Assembly (NCBI GenBank): GCA_002338445.1
Contig: DDII01000096.1
Coordinates: 1 to 9,401, forward strand
Origin: Cellvibrionales bacterium UBA1854
Lineage (GTDB): Bacteria; Pseudomonadota; Gammaproteobacteria; Pseudomonadales; Porticoccaceae
Direction: 5' to 3'
DNA length: 9,401 nt
Shown here: positions 6,519 to 9,401 of the stretch, in pieces
Layout: the number at the start of each line of letters is the position of its first letter
How positions within the stretch are numbered: position 1 is the stretch's first letter
Notes under the pieces: model-generated
Seen by the model: only the letters and a program-made list of their open reading frames with translations
What the model was told of the DNA's origin: nothing
Databases searched by the model: none
Made by a program: the position numbers and the translations under genes

Positions 6519-6524
6519 AGAGGG
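6519..6524 (+). promoter_or_regulatory. Ribosome binding site of gcvP
   Basis: AGAGGG lies nine bases before the ATG at 6534. It supports that start for the gcvP frame, which runs open to the right edge of the window. Confidence 0.6.
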
Positions 6525-6533
6525 TAAAGCAGT

Positions 6534-9401
6534 ATGAATGCAAAACTTCCTCCAAAAATCTCAGTAAATACTGAGTTACAAGAATTACTTAGTTCTGAGT
6601 CATTCCAATCTCGTCATATTGGTATTGATGAAGAGCAGAGCAGTATGATGCTAAAGGAGCTGGGGTTTGAAGATTTAAATAGTTTCCTCGAGGCTTTGGT
6701 TCCTCAATCTATTCGATGTGGAGAAAAGCTAAATCTTGCTGAATCTATTTCCGAGACTTCAGCAATAAAAGAGCTATCAGCTATTGCAAATAAAAATCAG
6801 CGTTTCGAATCACTTATCGGTCAAGGATACTACGGAACTGAGACACCTTCTGTTATCCAACGGAACATCCTTGAAAATCCGGCCTGGTATACGGCTTATA
6901 CACCCTATCAGCCGGAGATTTCACAGGGACGGCTTGAGGCACTAATAAATTTTCAAACAATGGTGAGCGACCTTTCCGGTTTGGACATCTCGAATGCCTC
7001 GATGCTAGATGAGGGGACGGCAGCTGCAGAAGCTATGAGTATGGCAAGACGCGCCTCAAAAAGCGTGAGTAACCGCTTTTTTATTGATCATGATTGTTTT
7101 GTTCAGACTATATCTGTTGTCTCTACTCGAGCAAAAGCTGCGGGATTTGAGGTGGTCATAGGTGATCCACTAACTGATTTAGCTGACCTTGATGTCTTTG
7201 GGATTTTGTTGCAGTATCCGGGTAGCTCGGGTGAGATTAGCGACTTTTCGGAAGTGATCGAAAAAGCTCACGGGGCCTCGGCGAAGGTGATTATGGCTGC
7301 AGATATTTTGTCATTATTACTGCTTAGATCCCCCGGAGAACTTGGTTCGGATATTGCCGTAGGCTCCACTCAGCGGTTCGGTGTTCCAATGGGTTTTGGT
7401 GGTCCGCATGCTGGATACCTTTCCGCTACAGCTGAGCTAAAGCGCTGTATGCCTGGTCGGCTGGTCGGTGTGTCCATTGACCGGGATGGAAAACCGGCAT
7501 ATAGGTTATCCTTGCAGACTCGCGAGCAGCACATTAGGCGAGAAAAAGCGACATCTAATATCTGTACCGCGCAAGTATTACTTGCGGTCATTGCATCGAT
7601 GTATGCTTGTTACCATGGTCCTCAGGGGCTCAAAAACATAGCGGAGCGAGTGCATGCATTGACAGCGATTTTAGCATCTGGAATTGAGCGGTTAGGTTTC
7701 GAAAGGACTAATAAATATTTTTTTGATACTCTCACGGTAAAGACAGGAAGTCATACCGAGGCGATTCATCAGCGTGCAATGGAGCAGGGAATAAATCTGC
7801 GTACAGTAGATGGAACTACTGTGGGGCTTTCGCTCGACGAGACTGTGAATACCTCTACTGTGGAAACTCTTTGGAAAATCTTCAAGCCGCAGGGCTCCAT
7901 TAATCTCTCCGTGGTCGCCTTGAGCACGGAATTAAGGCTTCCCACCAAACTTTGCAGGTTCGATGCAGTCTTGCAACATTCAGTTTTTAGTAACTATCAA
8001 AGTGAAACCGAAATGCTACGCTATTTGCGTCGTTTGAGTGATAAAGATTTAGCTTTGGACAGAACAATGATCCCCTTGGGATCATGCACGATGAAGTTAA
8101 ATGCAACTAGTGAGATGATGCCGATTACCTGGCCTGAGTTTAATAGGATGCATCCTTTTGCCCCTCTTGATCAAGTGGGCGGATATTTGGAGATGATAAA
8201 AGATGTTCAAGAGATGTTAATCGCGTGCACGGGATACGATGATATTTCTCTTCAACCTAATGCAGGTTCTCAGGGAGAGTTTGCTGGCTTACTAGCAATA
8301 ATGGGTTATCACAAGAGCCGGTCTGAAGGGTATCGAAAGATTTGTCTTATTCCTAGCTCCGCTCACGGTACCAACCCTGCCTCTGCACGGATGTGTGGCA
8401 TGGAGGTTGTGGTAGTCAGTTGTGATCCCAATGGGAATGTCGACTTAGATGATCTCAGAAATAAAGCACATGTGCACAGTGAGAAGTTAGCCGCAGTGAT
8501 GATCACTTATCCTTCAACTCATGGAGTCTTTGAGCCTCAAATTACTGAAATCGCAGATATTATTCATAGTCATGGCGGTCAGGTGTTCATAGACGGCGCG
8601 AATTTAAATGCTATGGTAGGCCTCTGCGCGCCGGGTAAATTCGGAGGTGATGTATCTCACTTAAATTTACATAAAACTTTTTGTATTCCTCATGGTGGGG
8701 GAGGTCCTGGTGTTGGTCCGGTCGCAGTAAAAAAACATCTTGCTCCATTTCTTCCCTCATCTCCGTTAAACAGGGCGGGCTCCGAGAATCAAATATCTAG
8801 CTCTCCATTCGGATCTGCTTCAATACTCCCCATCACATGGATGTATGTGCGTATGATGGGTCCAAATGGCCTGAGAAAAGCTACAGAAATCGCGAATCTG
8901 AGCGCTAATTATATCGCCCACAGACTCCGAGAATATTACCAAGTTTTATACACGGGAGAAAATGGATTGGTCGCTCATGAGTGTGTGCTTGACGTCAGAC
9001 CAATTACCGCATTATGCGGGATCACGGTGGATGATATAGCCAAACGGTTGATTGATTACGGTTTCCATGCGCCGACCATGTCTTTTCCGGTTTCCGGTAC
9101 TCTCATGATCGAGCCAACCGAGAGTGAGTCCAAAAGTGAGCTTGATCGGTTTTGTGATGCATTGATTGCTATCAGGCTTGAAATAACGAGGGTTGAGAAC
9201 AATGAGTGGTCGCGAAAAGATAACCCGCTGGTGAATGCCCCGCACACCGCAGAGCAGGTGACAAATGATCATTGGCCGCATGCTTACACCCGTCGGGTGG
9301 CAGCTTATCCAACTCTTTCATCTTGCGGCAAGAAATATTGGCCACCTGTGGGACGAATTGATAGCGTTTATGGGGATCGAAACTTACAATGTTCATGTCC
9401 A
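6534..9401 (+). CDS. gcvP: Glycine dehydrogenase (decarboxylating), P protein, fused single-chain type; 3' end outside window
   Basis: GcvP is the PLP enzyme that decarboxylates glycine and passes the aminomethyl group to lipoyl-GcvH. The frame is open for 956 codons from ATG 6534 to the edge. Full-length fused GcvP is about 950-970 residues and the visible end (VYGDRNLQCSCP) matches the usual C-terminus, so only a few residues are missing. The N-terminal half has SRHIGI, GYYGTETP, NPAWYTAYTPYQPEISQGR and LDEGTAAAEAM, plus RREKATSNICTAQ. The C-terminal half has IPLGSCTMKLNA, LQPNAGSQGE, SAHGTNPASA and the PLP-lysine motif NLHKTFCIPHGGGGPG, with Lys714 as the Schiff-base residue. Having both halves in one chain identifies the fused, homodimer-forming bacterial type rather than the split GcvPA/GcvPB type. 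I walked the frame codon by codon and found no stop or frameshift. It follows gcvT on the same strand, with no gcvH between them. Confidence 0.97.
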   Translation, partial: MNAKLPPKISVNTELQELLSSESFQSRHIGIDEEQSSMMLKELGFEDLNSFLEALVPQSIRCGEKLNLAESISETSAIKELSAIANKNQRFESLIGQGYYGTETPSVIQRNILENPAWYTAYTPYQPEISQGRLEALINFQTMVSDLSGLDISNASMLDEGTAAAEAMSMARRASKSVSNRFFIDHDCFVQTISVVSTRAKAAGFEVVIGDPLTDLADLDVFGILLQYPGSSGEISDFSEVIEKAHGASAKVIMAADILSLLLLRSPGELGSDIAVGSTQRFGVPMGFGGPHAGYLSATAELKRCMPGRLVGVSIDRDGKPAYRLSLQTREQHIRREKATSNICTAQVLLAVIASMYACYHGPQGLKNIAERVHALTAILASGIERLGFERTNKYFFDTLTVKTGSHTEAIHQRAMEQGINLRTVDGTTVGLSLDETVNTSTVETLWKIFKPQGSINLSVVALSTELRLPTKLCRFDAVLQHSVFSNYQSETEMLRYLRRLSDKDLALDRTMIPLGSCTMKLNATSEMMPITWPEFNRMHPFAPLDQVGGYLEMIKDVQEMLIACTGYDDISLQPNAGSQGEFAGLLAIMGYHKSRSEGYRKICLIPSSAHGTNPASARMCGMEVVVVSCDPNGNVDLDDLRNKAHVHSEKLAAVMITYPSTHGVFEPQITEIADIIHSHGGQVFIDGANLNAMVGLCAPGKFGGDVSHLNLHKTFCIPHGGGGPGVGPVAVKKHLAPFLPSSPLNRAGSENQISSSPFGSASILPITWMYVRMMGPNGLRKATEIANLSANYIAHRLREYYQVLYTGENGLVAHECVLDVRPITALCGITVDDIAKRLIDYGFHAPTMSFPVSGTLMIEPTESESKSELDRFCDALIAIRLEITRVENNEWSRKDNPLVNAPHTAEQVTNDHWPHAYTRRVAAYPTLSSCGKKYWPPVGRIDSVYGDRNLQCSCP

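Noticed and set aside
6515..6533. CTGAGAGGG ahead of gcvP, reminiscent of the CTGAGA element of TPP riboswitches
   Set aside because: The other conserved TPP elements are absent, the gap is only 62 bases, and the sequence is better explained as the gcvP ribosome binding site.
9012..9396. Overlapping minus-strand open frames of 63-89 codons within gcvP
   Set aside because: They run opposite a well-conserved part of gcvP, have no recognisable domain, and overlap one another in different frames.
1..9401. Mobile elements, CRISPR arrays, tRNA or defence genes
   Set aside because: No transposase, integrase, repeat-spacer pattern, tRNA-like cloverleaf or known defence domain was seen on either strand.

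Overview
The window looks like ordinary bacterial chromosome of moderate GC, probably from a proteobacterium. A LysR regulator, a fused single-chain GcvP, a gamma/beta-type RbgA and HMG-CoA lyase support this, and an uncultured marine-type gammaproteobacterium is a reasonable but unproven guess. Genes are packed tightly, with no intergenic stretch over about 155 bases. I see no tRNA, rRNA, CRISPR array, insertion sequence or phage gene. Three genes appear to use TTG starts, which blurs some 5' ends.

Layout. Bases 2-424 (+) hold the C-terminal part of HMG-CoA lyase, which is cut by the window edge. Three bases later comes the circularly permuted ribosome-assembly GTPase RbgA/YlqF (428-1312, +). 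A small three-helix membrane protein of unknown function follows (1466-1798, +), convergent with a monoacylglycerol-lipase-like alpha/beta hydrolase (1850-2827, -). That hydrolase is divergent from a polyphosphate kinase 2 family protein (2948-3796, +), which is followed by a Nudix hydrolase with an altered Nudix box (3869-4336, +). Next is a LrhA-like LysR regulator (4386-5255, -), divergent from gcvT (5314-6471, +) and gcvP (6534 to the right edge, +).

How the genes work together. GcvT and GcvP are two of the four proteins of the glycine cleavage system, which converts glycine and tetrahydrofolate to CO2, ammonia and methylene-tetrahydrofolate. gcvH does not lie between them. The LysR gene shares a very AT-rich 58-base control region with gcvT that contains a perfect 7+7 inverted repeat, so it may regulate the gcv genes. 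It is not of the classical GcvA type. PPK2 and the Nudix protein form a same-strand pair that may act in nucleotide or polyphosphate metabolism. HMG-CoA lyase (leucine catabolism) is probably co-transcribed with rbgA.

I found no convincing new multi-gene system. The points most worth checking are the degenerate Nudix box, a perfect 12-bp hairpin inside the 3' end of the LysR gene, the LysR-gcvT control region, and the missing gcvH.
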